In this document: positions 23,331 to 35,039 of the stretch, one piece after another | How positions within the stretch are numbered: the stretch's first letter is position 1 | Layout of the letters: every line of letters begins with the position of its first letter | From: Catonia carolina | Taxonomy: Eukaryota; Arthropoda; Insecta; Hemiptera; Achilidae | DNA length: 64,000 nucleotides | Assembly (NCBI GenBank): GCA_035578175.1 | Contig: JAQMRL010000008.1 | Location: forward strand, 60,630,541-60,694,540 | Direction: 5' to 3' | Program-made: the position numbers and the translations under genes | Notes under the pieces: generated by a model | What the model saw: the letters and a program-made list of their open reading frames with translations, nothing else | What the model was told of the DNA's origin: nothing | Database searches by the model: none

Positions 23331-24420
23331 CTCTTAACACTTTTTGTCATAACTGATAATTAAATTAATTTTGTATTTAATGATAAATTAAATTACGTTT
23401 TTAACTGCTCCAAGATTGAATGTAGACCTGAAAATGACTAAATGCGCCATACTAAACAATAATAGATAAAATACATGTAATGTATTTGTTATTTTATCAA
23501 AAATCCTATACAGGTATTTTCAACTACCGTATTGTATTGATAATCGGAATAATATTTTTTATGCCTTATTTATCCATCTACCTTATCTACCGTGGTGGAT
23601 ATAGGATGTTTTAAAATTTAAATGATAAATTAAAGAAAATTACTGAAGATACATTTTATGCACGAAAGCGCTGTAATTTTTTAAGTGTTTACTGTTTGCT
23701 GTATTACTGGTGGTTTGAAGAATATATTTCGCGTAATGTATTTGATGTTTACTTAAAAATTATACTTTATGAACCATTTATAATGGTCGGAGATAAAAAA
23801 GATAGTTCACTGATGTGAAATATAATGTACTTTAAAAAAAAAGATTTACTTGAAAATTATTGATTTTATTTTATAACTGAACGAAGTTCTGAGTTAGTAT
23901 TCAAGATACAAGATATGAAGGGTAAATGAAAAAGAATTGAATTGGATTTCTTCAGGTGTATGAGGAAGATTAGTTTGAAGAAATAACAGCGAAGTTTCTA
24001 CAACTAGTGATGTCTACAGATTTGATGAAAATCATTTACTGATTAAAGAACGGATTTGAAGTTACACTGGGATGAAAATATGTTTAATGTTAAGGAGATG
24101 CCTTGCAACTTGATATGGATTAACAGAATTGAAATGTTTTGGCAAAGTGAAAAACTAATGATGAATGATGTTAAATATAAATTGTGTTGATAAATTACCA
24201 GTTGCTAAATTAACGACGACCTTGATGAGCAGTTGTGTTCTTTATTCATTTTGTATTCAACGAAGCTGCGATCGGGCTAAAAAAAAATCGCACAATAAAA
24301 AAATTGGGGTAGTGTACCTATCTACCTGTTGTGTACCTATCTGTCTTTTTTTAAGTTTTCTTGCCCTATATATTTTATATATACATATAGGTTATATACA
24401 TAATATATATACAATATAAA
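23240..24420. other. No gene recognised
   Basis: AT-rich. Short open frames (for example 24165-24419) end in a TA-rich microsatellite and show no motif. Confidence 0.5.
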
Positions 24421-24427
24421 TTTTGAA

Positions 24428-24473
24428 GCCAGACACCACCCTCTGGACAATAGTCCAGAGGGTGGTGTCTGGC
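24428..24473. repeat. Perfect 21-bp-stem hairpin, GC-rich
   Basis: GCCAGACACCACCCTCTGGA plus C at 24428-24448 pairs perfectly with 24453-24473 across a 4-base loop AATA. The surrounding sequence is AT-rich with a TA-rich tract just upstream. Confidence 0.95.
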
Positions 24474-24835
24474 TCTTCGAAAGACATATTAGTGCTGAAT
24501 AATGATTGCGGTGGCCGCGGCAAACAATTCAGAAACACGAGGCATTATGGAAGGTGCCCTAAACTCATGTGAGAAAATATCCATTTTTCATCACTAAGCA
24601 ACGAACATAAAATGTTGCTATGGCGACTGCAAGTAGTATAAAACAAAAATTTTTTCTGTTCTACTTGTAACTGAAACAGTCATCATTTCAAAAAACCCAT
24701 AAGTCAAAATTTTTCATTTTTTGTTAAGTGCGTTTTAGAACTAACTGAATGTAAATACACCATCCCTACAAAAATCACATAAGTCTGGCTTTTCTTAAGT
24801 AATAATTATATAACACTAAGAAAAGGCTATCCTTT

Positions 24836-24956
24836 TGTATTGTATTGGGTTCGAATCCCACTCGGGCATGGCATTTTTTCATACGTTACAAAAAATTCAT
24901 TTCATCCTTCACCGTCTGCATTAGCAGCAATTTGCAAAACAGTCGGACGTTAAACC

Positions 24957-24988
<32 letters not shown>

Positions 24989-24991
24989 CCT
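24836..24991 (+). mobile_element. SINE1, 5'-truncated copy
   Basis: Begins just before the B box (GGGTTCGAATCCC), has the CAGTCGGACGTTAAACC block and a ~27-base A tail. TATCCTT before the copy and TATCCTT after the A tail form a short TSD. Confidence 0.85.
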
Positions 24992-25639
24992 TAAGGACAT
25001 AAAGTATTTCCTTCTAATTAAAAAATGAAAGTGGATGTTCTTTTGAAGTTTAAGCTCTACTTTCTAGTCAAAGAGGCCATTTAAAGAGTCTATGCAAAAA
25101 TCTTTTTAAGGTGTATAACTACTGTTTATGACAATGTTGAAGATCGTGAAAATCAACTTTATTTTCTTAAAGTTAAGAATTTTAATTTTTATTATTTCTG
25201 AAAGCTATTTTAAGTCATAATGTAAACTACTGAAATAAATAAATGTATAATATTGTACAACACAATTTTCTTCTGGTCTAACAACGTATTTTATAGAAAA
25301 CAATATAAGTTAACATTTTACTCCAATTTTTTCAGAAACACCTTTAAGCCTAAATTTTCAATTTTTTTTTTGAACAAGTGGCTTGTCTTTATAAAAAAGA
25401 CAAAAGTATATTTTATATTAAAAGGGGACAACCCTCTGAATAATTTATATTTTTTAATATTTTTTTTTAATTAAAACATTATAAATTACAAGTTTTTTAA
25501 ATTTTTCCAAACGTTAGTTTTTTTGACTTATGGGCTTTCTGAAATGGCCGATTCACTGTTTTATGTCAAGATACTTGAAGCTATATCCATTTTTCTAATT
25601 TTTCCGTATTGTATTTTCAAGGTACTCAGAGTCTATTTT

Positions 25640-25800
25640 AAGTCCACTTTTACACGGTTAGTTCAGTTTTCATATCAGTTTCCGTTTCAGTTCAGTTAAC
25701 AAAAGTACACTTCTACTCTTTTCAGTTCAGTTGTCATTTGAGTAATGGATGACAATCTACTTACTGCAATTGGGCTGTCATTTGCATTAACAAACCAAAG
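25640..25800 (+). other. Possible PIF/Harbinger 5' end
   Basis: Reiterated AGTTCAGTT words are followed by a short frame starting at 25745: MDDNLLTAIGLSFALTNQRR then KRSNW. This resembles the hydrophobic-then-basic start of HARBI1-like transposases. The rest is absent, cut by the palindrome and the Helentron-like copy. Confidence 0.35.
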
Positions 25801-25831
25801 GAGAAAGAGATCCAATTGGATCTCTTTCTCC
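25800..25831. repeat. 32-bp perfect palindrome
   Basis: GGAGAAAGAGATCCAA at 25800-25815 is followed by its exact reverse complement. It lies at the junction between the possible Harbinger end and a truncated Helentron-like copy. Confidence 0.95.
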
Positions 25832-25832
25832 A

Positions 25833-26320
25833 AAAGTTTCTACGACTTTAATTATAAATATACACTTTTGTGCTAAATTGCATATTAAGGCCGCAATCTT
25901 TAAAAAAAACATTTTTTCTACGATAGCACAGTAACCCAAGAATTTTAGCAGACATGGCGCCTACCCTATCTAGTATAGCAAAAAATTGTAAGAAATGAGG
26001 CGATTTAAAAAAAATTGTACTACCCGTTTTTGAGAAAGTCGCAAAAAAGTGAAAATTACACAAATTAACTACTAATTCCGGTTGACCGATTTTGGTGAAA
26101 ATGTTCGTGTCGGGTCCTCTAGTTGTACCTAATTAAGTTTCAAGTTTAAGCTTCGTACGCTGTTCCGTTCTTGAGATATTTTGTTCAACACACACACACA
26201 CACACGCACCAATCTCAAAGGGGGTCTGAAAACATGTAGATCCGGTGAAAACTCGATTTCGAAAAATCGACATGAAAACAATACTCTCCTTCCTATATAT
26301 TCATATAGGCAAGAGAAAGT
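25833..26320 (-). mobile_element. Helentron-like element, 5' half copy
   Basis: Reverse-strand copy with the terminus ACTTTCTCTTGCC ending at 26320, the CCTATATGAATATATAGG palindrome and a (CA)n tract at 26190-26206. It shares blocks with the full copy at 17.3 kb (for example CGACACGAACATTTTCA). The 3' ATIR and stem-loop are missing. Confidence 0.75.
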
Positions 26321-26329
26321 AAAAATTAA

Positions 26330-27050
26330 TTATATTCATTTTTTAATTAGTCTTATCAATTGATTTGTCCACAGTCGAGTATTAAATTCACTGTATTATT
26401 TTCACTAAATCAAATCCACAACTGCTTTTCTGTACTAAAACGTCTACCCAACTGAGAGCGTTTAAGAAATAAATTAATCTCCCTGATTCACAACTGAAAT
26501 TACTTAGTGTTGAATTTTTTTACTGGATTTATACCATTTCTTTTAAGGTTAAATAATGTATATATACAGTTAGTGAGTTTTTGTGTAAAATTAAGTTACT
26601 AATACTTAGTTTTCGAAGCAAAGAGTGATTGATTGTTTTAATTATGAGCTCCCGCAGCACGAGGGGGTGAATTGGCGTCTTTCCTTCCCTTTGAGCAACC
26701 AACAGCGGTCGGTTTTATAAGACTGATGATCTCAATCCTCCTTGCAATTCTTCCCCTTCCCGCAACCCAATGTCCTTTCGTTTTCCTTAGAAAATTGAAA
26801 ATCAAATACACCAGCTTGTCAGCATCATTGCTTGTTGATCAAAAATATATTGAAACATTGCATTGCGTTGTTGATTTATTAATACTATTGTTTACAAATA
26901 ATAAAACTTTACTTTAAAAGTAAACCATTTGGTTTTTCCATTTTGTTTAGTGCAAAAATGAACAAGAATTATTACTGTGAAAATTTCTATACTTGCAATT
27001 CATTAAACCATTTACCGAGTATGCTAAAACGGTTGTATAATGTGCCTTCT
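26330..27050. other. No gene recognised
   Basis: AT-rich sequence with a small GC-rich patch near 26650-26770. The 81-codon frame at 26672 shows no recognisable motif. Confidence 0.45.
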
Positions 27051-27051
27051 A

Positions 27052-28159
27052 CCGGGTGTCCCACGGAATTTAAACCATAGGGAAATACCATTGATTTTCA
27101 TTAGGTTTTTTAATATTTTCTTCCCACGAATAAATGAAGTCTTGTTATAGTCAAGAATCATTAGAAAATGTTTAGACATTTTAAAAAATATCAATATTGA
27201 TACATTTTAAGCTGTATTTTAGCTTAAATACAGAAATTTGTAACCATTTTCCATTTAAGTATTGTACATTTTATCAACTTTTCGCATTGTTATGTTTGGA
27301 ATAATGGTAATGTTCTGGTCTGGAGAAGTAATGTTAGGTGGGTCGAATCCATCAACGGTAAAATTTTTTATTGTTCAAAAAATTTTTGGAAATATTAAAA
27401 ACAAATTAATTATTTATTTTTTAATTTTGACAATTTGTTTTATCATCTAAAATTATTTACTTAATCTTTTTTGAAGCATATTCTGTATTATTTTAAATAC
27501 CTAAATATTTCCTTCAGCAACATTTAATTTTCGGAGACAGCTGATTGAACAATTTAGATTGTTGATGATAAAACAAATTGTCAAAATTAAAAAATAAATA
27601 ATTAATTTTTTTTTAATTTTTCCAATATTTCTTGAACTATAAAAGTTGTTTACCTATGATATGGATTTGACCCAACTATCTTTACACCTCCGTAACAGAA
27701 CGATACCATTACTCCAAACATAACAATGCGAGGGCCGGCCCCATTGGCGCAGTTGGTAACGTGCTCGCCTCTCATCATGCGGTCTTGGGTTCGAATCCCA
27801 TTCAGGCACAGCATATTTTCATACGTTACAAAAAATCATTTCATCCTTCACGTCTGCATTAGCAGTAATTGCAGAAGAGTCGGACGTTAAACAAAAAATA
27901 AAAAAATAAAAAAAATAACAATGCGAAAAGTTGATAAAATGTACAATACTTAAATGGAAAACGGTTATAAATTTATGTATTTCTGTATTTAAGCTGAAAT
28001 ACAACTTAAAATGTATCAAAATTGAAATTTTTTTAAGGTCTAAACATTTTCTAATAACTCTTGACTATAACAAGTCTTCATTTATTTGTGGGAAGAAAAT
28101 ATTAACAAACTAATAAATCAAGCTATTCCCTTATGGTTCAAATTCTGTGGGACACTTGG
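27052..28159. mobile_element. Foldback (long-TIR) element with TA flanks
   Basis: The left end, CCGGGTGTCCCACGGAATTT, and the inverted right end, CCAAGTGTCCCACAGAATTT, are flanked by TA (27050-27051, 28160-28161). The inverted similarity extends some 430 bp on each side towards a centre near 27480-27560. The element is thus one long imperfect palindrome of about 0.9 kb before SINE insertion. TA flanks suggest a Tc1/mariner-type non-autonomous element. It encodes nothing. Confidence 0.88.
27732..27914 (+). mobile_element. SINE1 full copy in the right arm of the foldback element
   Basis: ATAACAATGCGA is duplicated at 27720-27731 and 27915-27926. The head has an A-box-like TTGGCGCAGTTGG and B box GGGTTCGAATCCC. 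The tail has GTCGGACGTTAAAC and an A-rich end. The left arm has no counterpart, so the SINE arrived after the palindrome formed. Confidence 0.93.
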
Positions 28160-28436
28160 TATATTCTCATACATACGTAAATTCCAAAAGACAATGCACT
28201 ATTTGGTACTACATTAAGAAAAATAACCTTACTTTTTAGTAAAAGACATAATTATGTTAATTCATGAGGCAGCCGAATTGATCTTTAATGAAATTCTGCG
28301 TGTGTAACAATCATTCATGTTAAATATAGGCTACACGTTAAATACTCCATTTTATTCCAAATCTAATGTAATCTGTAATCTGATATAATTTTACATATTT
28401 TGTTTTTTCTCTAATATGTGTATGTTCCAACTGCTC

Positions 28437-29281
28437 AATTTAAGAACAGTAAGCAATCCCTGACCCAGTTAGATGAGGATGATATGTATGACGTCTAAAT
28501 AAGGTGTAGTGTTGCACAGATTCAGGTTGACCATTACTGAAAGTGTATGATTAATCAAACCCCAACCATCAAAATACAGCAGTAACCAATGTCTAGTATT
28601 CAAATCTGTACTATAAAAGTAACTACCAACTTTTACGAGGATTTAACCCTTTATAGGGCAGTACTACGGAAAAAATATACATGTAAAATGTTAAATTTTG
28701 TTTTATAGGGACTTGAATAATGTACTTCTAGTGGCAGAACAGTAAGATATTTATTTCTTTTTTATTTTAAGCCCTGGTAAGTATACTTTTCAAGGAACGT
28801 TTATTGAAATGGAAATCACATAATGTTTAATGGTAAGAATGCTCATTAAAACAACTTGTAGTCCTATACAACAGAAAATATGTAGAATAAAATTTATCTC
28901 AGCTTTTTATTAGCATGAATGCTTGCGTTCCCGTAAAAAACTCGAATTTTCTAAGCACTGTACAAAAGTGACAACAGAACAACACGTTTGCGTGCACTGA
29001 TATGAATCCTTACCACATTCGTATAACTTATGAAGCAAATGGTCGCCGCGCACTGATTTCAAAATGTGGATAGCCTACTGACCAGAAAACATCTATAAAA
29101 CCATAAAATCCCAATATAGTTCAACAGCATAGCTTATTCTTAAAGAAAATTGACCTTATTGCCAGTGGTAAGTATACTTACCAAAGACCTATAAAGGGTA
29201 AACCTTGGAACTCCAAAAATCAACTATTAAATAGCTGACTCGTGGTGACGACTTTACCACTAGACCAACCCGGTGGGTTGT
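28437..29281 (-). mobile_element. SINE2 (tRNA-like) copy, split by a TTAA element
   Basis: The reverse strand gives GGTTGGTCTAGTGGTAAAG, an A-box-like head (29280-29262), then the piggyBac-like insert, then the conserved 3' body to GGGTCAGGGATTGC near 28465. Other copies lie near 34.1, 47.6-48.0 and 54.3 kb, with GGTTCAAATCC as B box. Confidence 0.75.
28647..29198. mobile_element. piggyBac-like MITE at TTAA
   Basis: The termini CCCTTTATAGG are perfect over 11 bp. TTAA precedes the left end (28643-28646); the right flank TAAA looks like TTAA with one base lost. The host SINE2 reads through when the insert and one TTAA are removed. 552 bp, non-coding. Confidence 0.82.
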
Positions 29282-29317
29282 TAATTGCTTTTTATAATTT
29301 AATACTATTGAGTCTCA

Positions 29318-29356
29318 GGGCCGTTGAATAAGAGTTCTTCTCTTATTCAACGGTCC
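29318..29356. repeat. Hairpin, 17-bp stem
   Basis: CCGTTGAATAAGAG at 29321-29334 pairs with CTCTTATTCAACGG at 29340-29353. Three further pairs extend the stem outward, one of them G-T. Confidence 0.9.
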
Positions 29357-29399
29357 TAATTGATTCTAGGTCGCTCGAGTCAATCAGCTGAACTTGTTT

Positions 29400-30470
29400 A
29401 CCAACCACAGTTGGCCGAATGATTTTTTATGATGATCAGCCATAAATTAACTAATTATAAAATGAAATCACTTTGTTTCTTACAAATTAATGCAGTTGGT
29501 TTCACTAGACCAAAGATTATTGAAGTTGAAATTATTTTTTTACGCGAGGAAATATTTACTTCGGGTTTACTTAAACAAAACTAATATAAGCATAGGCCTG
29601 CACGTATATTTTTAAATAGAACTGTATTATGGAGTTTTATTAGAAGTACTTTAGAGCGACGAGAATAGCTTTCTGCCAACACAGTTAAACTTCAGTCGTT
29701 TATGTTCGTACGTATTTAATAAAATACTTTGAGTCGGCCAAGCACAGCCGGATATTGAGCAAAAGTTTCTCGCGCCAGTTTATCCCCTCCGCCATTTCCC
29801 AAATGCGTTTTCCTTGCGTTATTAGAAAACTAGTTGGGCAAAAATGATCACTTAGTATAACGTGCCAACCTAACTTCACGGGTTTATCTTGATAGAAAGA
29901 AGGGATCTTTTTGTTATAATGTTTACCACATTTTACTCTGCTTTATTGAAAAATGATCGGCGTTTCCGGATCTTATAAATAAAACGATTTACTTTTTGAA
30001 AATTTAACCTGATTTTTAAAAAATAAGTTTTAAACAAAAAAGATGTTATTATACATTAAGTAAGTATATTTTTTTAAATTAAAACTTTGTAGAAGATATT
30101 TAAGATAGCACGGAATTGGAAAAAATTTTTTTTTAATTTTAAATTTTAAAAAACAGGTTGTTTTGAATTGATTGATAAATAGCCTACTTATTATTTTCTG
30201 CAGGAGAACATTAAGAATTTTTCTTAAAAATGGCATTAGACATGATTTTCTGAAGATCGGTATAAGAAAAAAATTCACAATTTAATTATGAAACATAGTT
30301 ACGAAAACCATTTTCTCGATTTTCATAATTAAACATTTTTTATTAGTACTTTCACAGTAACTGAAACGTATGATTTTAGTTTTAGTTACTGTGAGTACTT
30401 TATTGTGTTGGTTGTTTTAACACTGTAACTGAATACCAGCTGAATTGTATTTTCTGTTGTTCATGTATTC
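29400..30470. other. No gene recognised
   Basis: A block around 29405-29425 (TTACCAACCACAGTTGGCCG-like) recurs near 33730. Otherwise AT-rich sequence without coding signal. Confidence 0.4.
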
Positions 30471-30489
30471 GTTATGTGTGGCTTCGAAT

Positions 30490-31510
30490 AACTCAGGGAA
30501 ATAATACAAGCGAAGACTAGCAAAAACGAAGCGAACAAGTGCTATCCAAGGAACTCGCCACCTGTATAAGAAAAAAGAAAGCACTCTCACAAGCCAATAT
30601 CAAGTATTACAATACTGTGGTAAAACCTGTGTGTCCGTAAGCGAGTGATTGCGATTGAATCACCGGAAGGCTTGTCTAAGAGAAGCAGAGAAATTTGAAT
30701 GAAAGATCCTCCACAAGATAGTGAATCCGAAGTCACTTGACGAACAGTACAGGTTACGAGGATGAAAAGCACTGCAAAAGAAAAATGAACGATTAATGGA
30801 AACTGTTAGAAAAACAAAACTAAAATCCTACGGGTACACCGGTAGAATTGAAATGAATTACAAAACAAATTTTTACGACATTAAACATTACACCTAAGGT
30901 ATCGGATAAGTGGTTTACAGAAGTTGGAAAGGATATCGAGAAACTAGAAAAAACTGTACGTTCCAAGTAGCAATATTTAGTGTTCGTTTTCGTATATAGT
31001 TTTTCCGTTTTAATCCATTCTGATTTCGAGGCTCTTTATTGAGGCTTTTAGCTGATAGACTTTTTTCAATGTTGAGTTGCTGGCCCAACGATAAGGATAT
31101 TTAAATGGTGGCCGAAAAGGATCTTTAATTACCAGACAGCCGCTCGGAGGAAGAGAGGCAGACCCTGAGGAACTTGGGAAGAAGGGGTGAGAGAGGTTAT
31201 GTAGAAGAGAGGGCTGGAGGAGGACTGGTGGAACCGACCGAGGTGGAGATTGAGAAACGGGATGCGGTAGCAGCTGGAGGATCTACGCTTAAATTAAGTA
31301 AATAAGGAATAAACTGAGAAAACACGGACTGAACCAAATTTAGACAACTGGTTACTTACTTTAAGCACTTCTGTGAAGAGAAAAACAGAACACCGGTGTA
31401 TTGAAGAAAGGAGAGAAGCCTACGGTGAATGCATAGTGAAAATGTGGGCTGCAAACAGAGCTTCCAGAAACGTCTAAAGTCACTTTTCGTGGTCTAAAAT
31501 TCGCCCTATA
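30490..31510 (+). pseudogene. LINE L-B relic plus a second LINE tail
   Basis: Broken frames read KKKALSQANIKYYNTVVKPV (~30575), then NPKSLDEQYRLRG (~30725) and METVRKTKLKSYGYTGRIEM (~30800). These are the post-RT region of the L-B family. Around 31130-31260 another frame gives RRKRGRP, GTWEEGVREVM and LEEDWWNRPRWRLRNGMR, a C-terminal signature of a different insect LINE type. L-B-like 3' sequence (ANRASRN, near 31450) follows. The order suggests a LINE tail embedded in, or joined to, L-B. All are dead. Confidence 0.65.
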
Positions 31511-31879
31511 CGAAAAAACTGGTTATATGTTTACGGCGTGTCTAGGTTTACTTTGTCGTATAGGTTTTGGCTGTTTTAAAAAAATTATTTTCTTAATAAA
31601 AAGGAATATTTTATCAAAAACTGCTAGGTTAATTTTCCTGAAATTTTACACTATATTTAACTATAATGTGCAGACTTGTCAGTCGGCAAAACTTATTCAA
31701 ACTTGACACTGCTATTTAAAAATATCTGGCTTTCGGGCTTTTACTTCAAATGGATGTAGCGTCAGCAATTGCTGATATAAAAATTCATTCACCGTATTTT
31801 TTGATCGCACCGCATATACTCTTTCAACTAGAATTTTGTTGATGGCAATTTTCAAAATAATTGTCATTCATCATATTGT

Positions 31880-32190
31880 TTTGTCTGTCCGTCACTCCCA
31901 GATGTCAGAAACTACAGATAGCAACATTATGGTTTTTAAATTCGTAATCTACACAAAAAGTTCGTGGGCCTAAATTGGGTTTAAATTTCTAGTTTTGACC
32001 GAAAGTGACCCAAAACCAGAAGTCAAGAAATCAAAGTTGGAATTTGGAAACAATGATAGTGTTATTTGATTCCTCTTAAAGAGTAGATATAGAAATCGCC
32101 AATGGTTTTGCCATAAATCAAAGGTAAGCCTTTTTTTAAATAGCATAACAGCCATGGGACGCGTCGTTTCATGAAAGCTGTTTTTACTGT
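31880..32190 (+). repeat. R2 interspersed repeat, copy 3
   Basis: The most continuous copy: head CCAGATGTCAGAAACTA, middle GGGCCTAAATTGGGTTTA, then GATTCCTCTTAAAGAGTAGA. The end lies near AGCCATGGGACG. Confidence 0.7.
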
Positions 32191-32194
32191 TAAG

Positions 32195-32865
32195 TTTACT
32201 ACATCGTTCTTACTTTCGGAGACGGCCCCCTTAATTATGTTAATAGCGTAAGGAATTTAACGAAGCGACGACGGATGGATTACCAAAAGATAACATAGTA
32301 ATAATATAATAGATTCTGTTTATTGTATTGATTTCGTCTAGAACTCTAAGAAATGTGAAAAAATTAAACATAACATGGAGTAGTAAATAAAATTCTTTAC
32401 TCTTTAAACATTATACAAATAATATTAAAAAAACATAAAAGTAACATTAAAGATTATACTGTTTTAAATTTATACTACAGTTAAAATATCGCATAACGTT
32501 ATTTTGAATTGCTTTACACAATTCTCGTTTAAAACAGAGTGCATTTAATGCATTTTAAAATGTAATATATGCAATAAAATATTATATTACGAATTTATTT
32601 CATTTTGAATGTTAAAAATAGTATTAAAATAGAACTTAAACATATTATTTTCGTTTTTGTATAAGTATTACTTTCTGTAATGTACTGGTAGGTGAAAATA
32701 TATTATACATTTCTTATGTTTTAGTAATAAAATACGCATTACTTTATGGTTATTTTTATACTTAGTTATATTACTTTTATGGAAAAAACTAAAAGTAGAC
32801 GGAAAAAGCAATCGTACTTAGTTATGATTTTTATTACTTTCTCATAAATATATAGTATTGTAACA
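32195..32865. other. No gene recognised
   Basis: Very AT-rich sequence with no structure seen. Confidence 0.5.
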
Positions 32866-33290
32866 TTGTTGTTGTTTAGGTTATCAAGCAAAAGTCTGGT
32901 TTGAACTTATAGAGGCTTTACTAAGTAAAACGAGGAATGAATTGGTTTACCATTGTCTTCCTCATAGAGTGGAAAAGTATAAAAGTAAAGTAGAGTGTAA
33001 AAGTATAAGTAAGTTAAGTAGAGTAGTAGCTAGGCCTTCTGAAAAGTATCTGCTTTCCACCCTGCAAATGACACCATCACTTCATTCACCACAGTCGGAC
33101 CGTATAATGAAATTTATTACTCTCAGAGGAGATAACTCTGACTAGTGTCTTTTACACCTCTTAAATGCTTCAGTCATGTAATTGGCTGACCATGCGATAA
33201 GAAACAAATTTTTTGGAGCTCTGAAACTAGCAGATCGAGTGCAAATAATTTAACACTCCATCTGTCTCTAATGGGCAAATTGTAACGTTA
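32866..33290 (-). repeat. R1 repeat copy 4
   Basis: Begins with TTGTTGTTTAGGTTATCA, the complement of the AAC tail. It has GATAACTCTGACTAGTGTC near 33130 and reaches the distal end GCACTCGATCTGCTAG-like block near 33225-33240. Near full length, with a small internal expansion around 32980 (AAGTA repeats). Confidence 0.82.
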
Positions 33291-33804
33291 CAACAATTAT
33301 TTTTAGAAAAAAGCCTTGTTAAGGAAATAAATTGTTTACAGTAGGAAGTTGTGTATGGTAGGAAGTGGAGTGCGTTGAAAAAGGATATTGGATTATGATG
33401 AATGAAACGTTTGAATAAGAATTCTTTGGTAGAGCTTTGTTATGCCTGTTATTGGCCATTTCGTCTACTACTTTTTGGGTTTTCCTAGTGAAGCTTAGAC
33501 GAGTCCCTATTGTGCTCATATTATGCGGAAAATTACAATGATTATTTTTTGTTTTTGCTTTTATTTGTTACCGGGACAACCTGTGCTTTATTACCTGTAC
33601 TTTATTGACAACCACCCAACTTGATCGCTGCTTTTTGCTGTAATTTTTGACGTTATATAGCCTAAATTTTTGAACAGGTACCACGTGGAGTTTGTTCAGG
33701 AATGGCTGTCAGCTGGTCACCATACACAGCCGTTTACCCAACCACAGTTGCTTAACAAATAATAGTTACTTTCTGTCAGCAGATTGACTGGGCTGACCCG
33801 TCAG

Positions 33805-34030
33805 GCCTATTAGGGTTTGAACCACGGAAACTGTATCCCCCAAAATTAGCTGTTAAACAGCTGACTCGCGGCGAAGGTTTTAACTCTAGTTCAATCAGGT
33901 AGGTTGATTTCATTTTTGGCTTTCAGCAGATATAATTAAAAATTATTCGGCCAACCGGTGTTGCTTAAAAAATTAATTTAACTATCTGAGATTGTCTGGG
34001 CCGGGCTAGAAACAATAGTTTTTAATTCTA
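33805..34030 (-). repeat. SINE2 head fragment and adjoining repeat
   Basis: 33805-33905 is the reverse complement of a SINE2 head (TCAGCTGTTTAACAGCT and GTGGTTCAAACCC). It lies within a 33690-34030 patch that shares words with 29.4 kb. Confidence 0.5.
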
Positions 34031-34049
34031 AAAATCAGTTAAAAACATA

Positions 34050-34335
34050 GGTTGGTATAGTGGTAAAGCCGTCACCACCGGAGTCAGCTGTTTAACAGCT
34101 GATTTTCGGAGACAAAGGTTTTGGTTCAAATCCTAGTAAAGGTGTTATTTTTATACGGATTTGAATAATACTAGACAGAGGTCACCGATATACTTTGATG
34201 GTTGGGTTCAATTAACCATACTCTCTCAGGAATAGTTGGCCTGGGTCTGTATAAGACTACACCTAATTTAGACGTCATACATATCATCCTCATCTCATTG
34301 GATCATGGGATTGTTTATTGTTCTTAAATTAAACA
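34050..34335 (+). mobile_element. SINE2, near full copy
   Basis: Head GGTTGGTATAGTGGTAAAGC (A box), AGTCAGCTGTTTAACAGCTG, B box GGTTCAAATCC. The body has TACGGATTTGAATA and ACTTTGATGGTTGGGTTCAA, and the tail is TATTGTTCTTAAATTAAAC. It is the best reference copy in the window. Confidence 0.78.
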
Positions 34336-34339
34336 GATT

Positions 34340-35035
34340 GCAACGTACACACATTAGGAATAAAAAAAATCAATTAAACCTTACTTTTATTCCCAAAGAA
34401 CTAAAAAGTAATTGTAATGAAAATATCAATTATTGTTAAGTATGATATGAAGATAAGAGAGAGGTAAACATATTGACAAGAGAAATAACAAGGATGGTAA
34501 GTTCAGAAGGAGGAGTTGAATAAAGAGTAAAACTGTACGACAGCCCTTATGGGAGACATAACACAGGATGGACGGGTGATAGACGAGGCAATAATTCTAA
34601 GACGAGCAGCTTCCACTAATCTCGCCCCAAGCTGGCCGCAATAAAAGAATTTCATTTTAACTTCATCCTATCTGATAGCAAACTAGAGAAAGAAGGGATA
34701 GATAGAATAAGGCTAAGAAAGGGCTTGCCTTTCGGGTAAAACTATTTTGTATGGGCCGTTAAGACGTGCCAACGCATTTCCAAGTGACAGTGTTATCGTC
34801 CGCCTTCATTTTGCGAACATTAATATAACACAACTATCAGGCGCGCACACACAAACACAGTATAAGCCATAAAAATCAACCATATATAAGTTAACTAATA
34901 TTCAAAATTATAAGAATCAAAACAACTATCAGAGACCCAACATTAATCGTAACGTTTTGCATTACCGTTTCTCTTCTTTCACACAATATTCCTTTTTTTG
35001 TGTAGGGCCAATTTCAGATCGCGTGAGCTGACTGT
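34340..35035. other. No gene recognised
   Basis: Mixed-composition sequence without recognised coding content. Confidence 0.4.
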
Positions 35036-35039
35036 AGAC

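Noticed and set aside
24428..24473. A microRNA precursor
   Set aside because: The stem is perfect, only 21 bp long, with a 4-base loop. Animal pre-miRNAs are longer with mismatches.
27052..28159. An assembly-made inverted duplication
   Set aside because: The arms differ at many positions and the ends are flanked by TA, so it is a genuine old foldback element.
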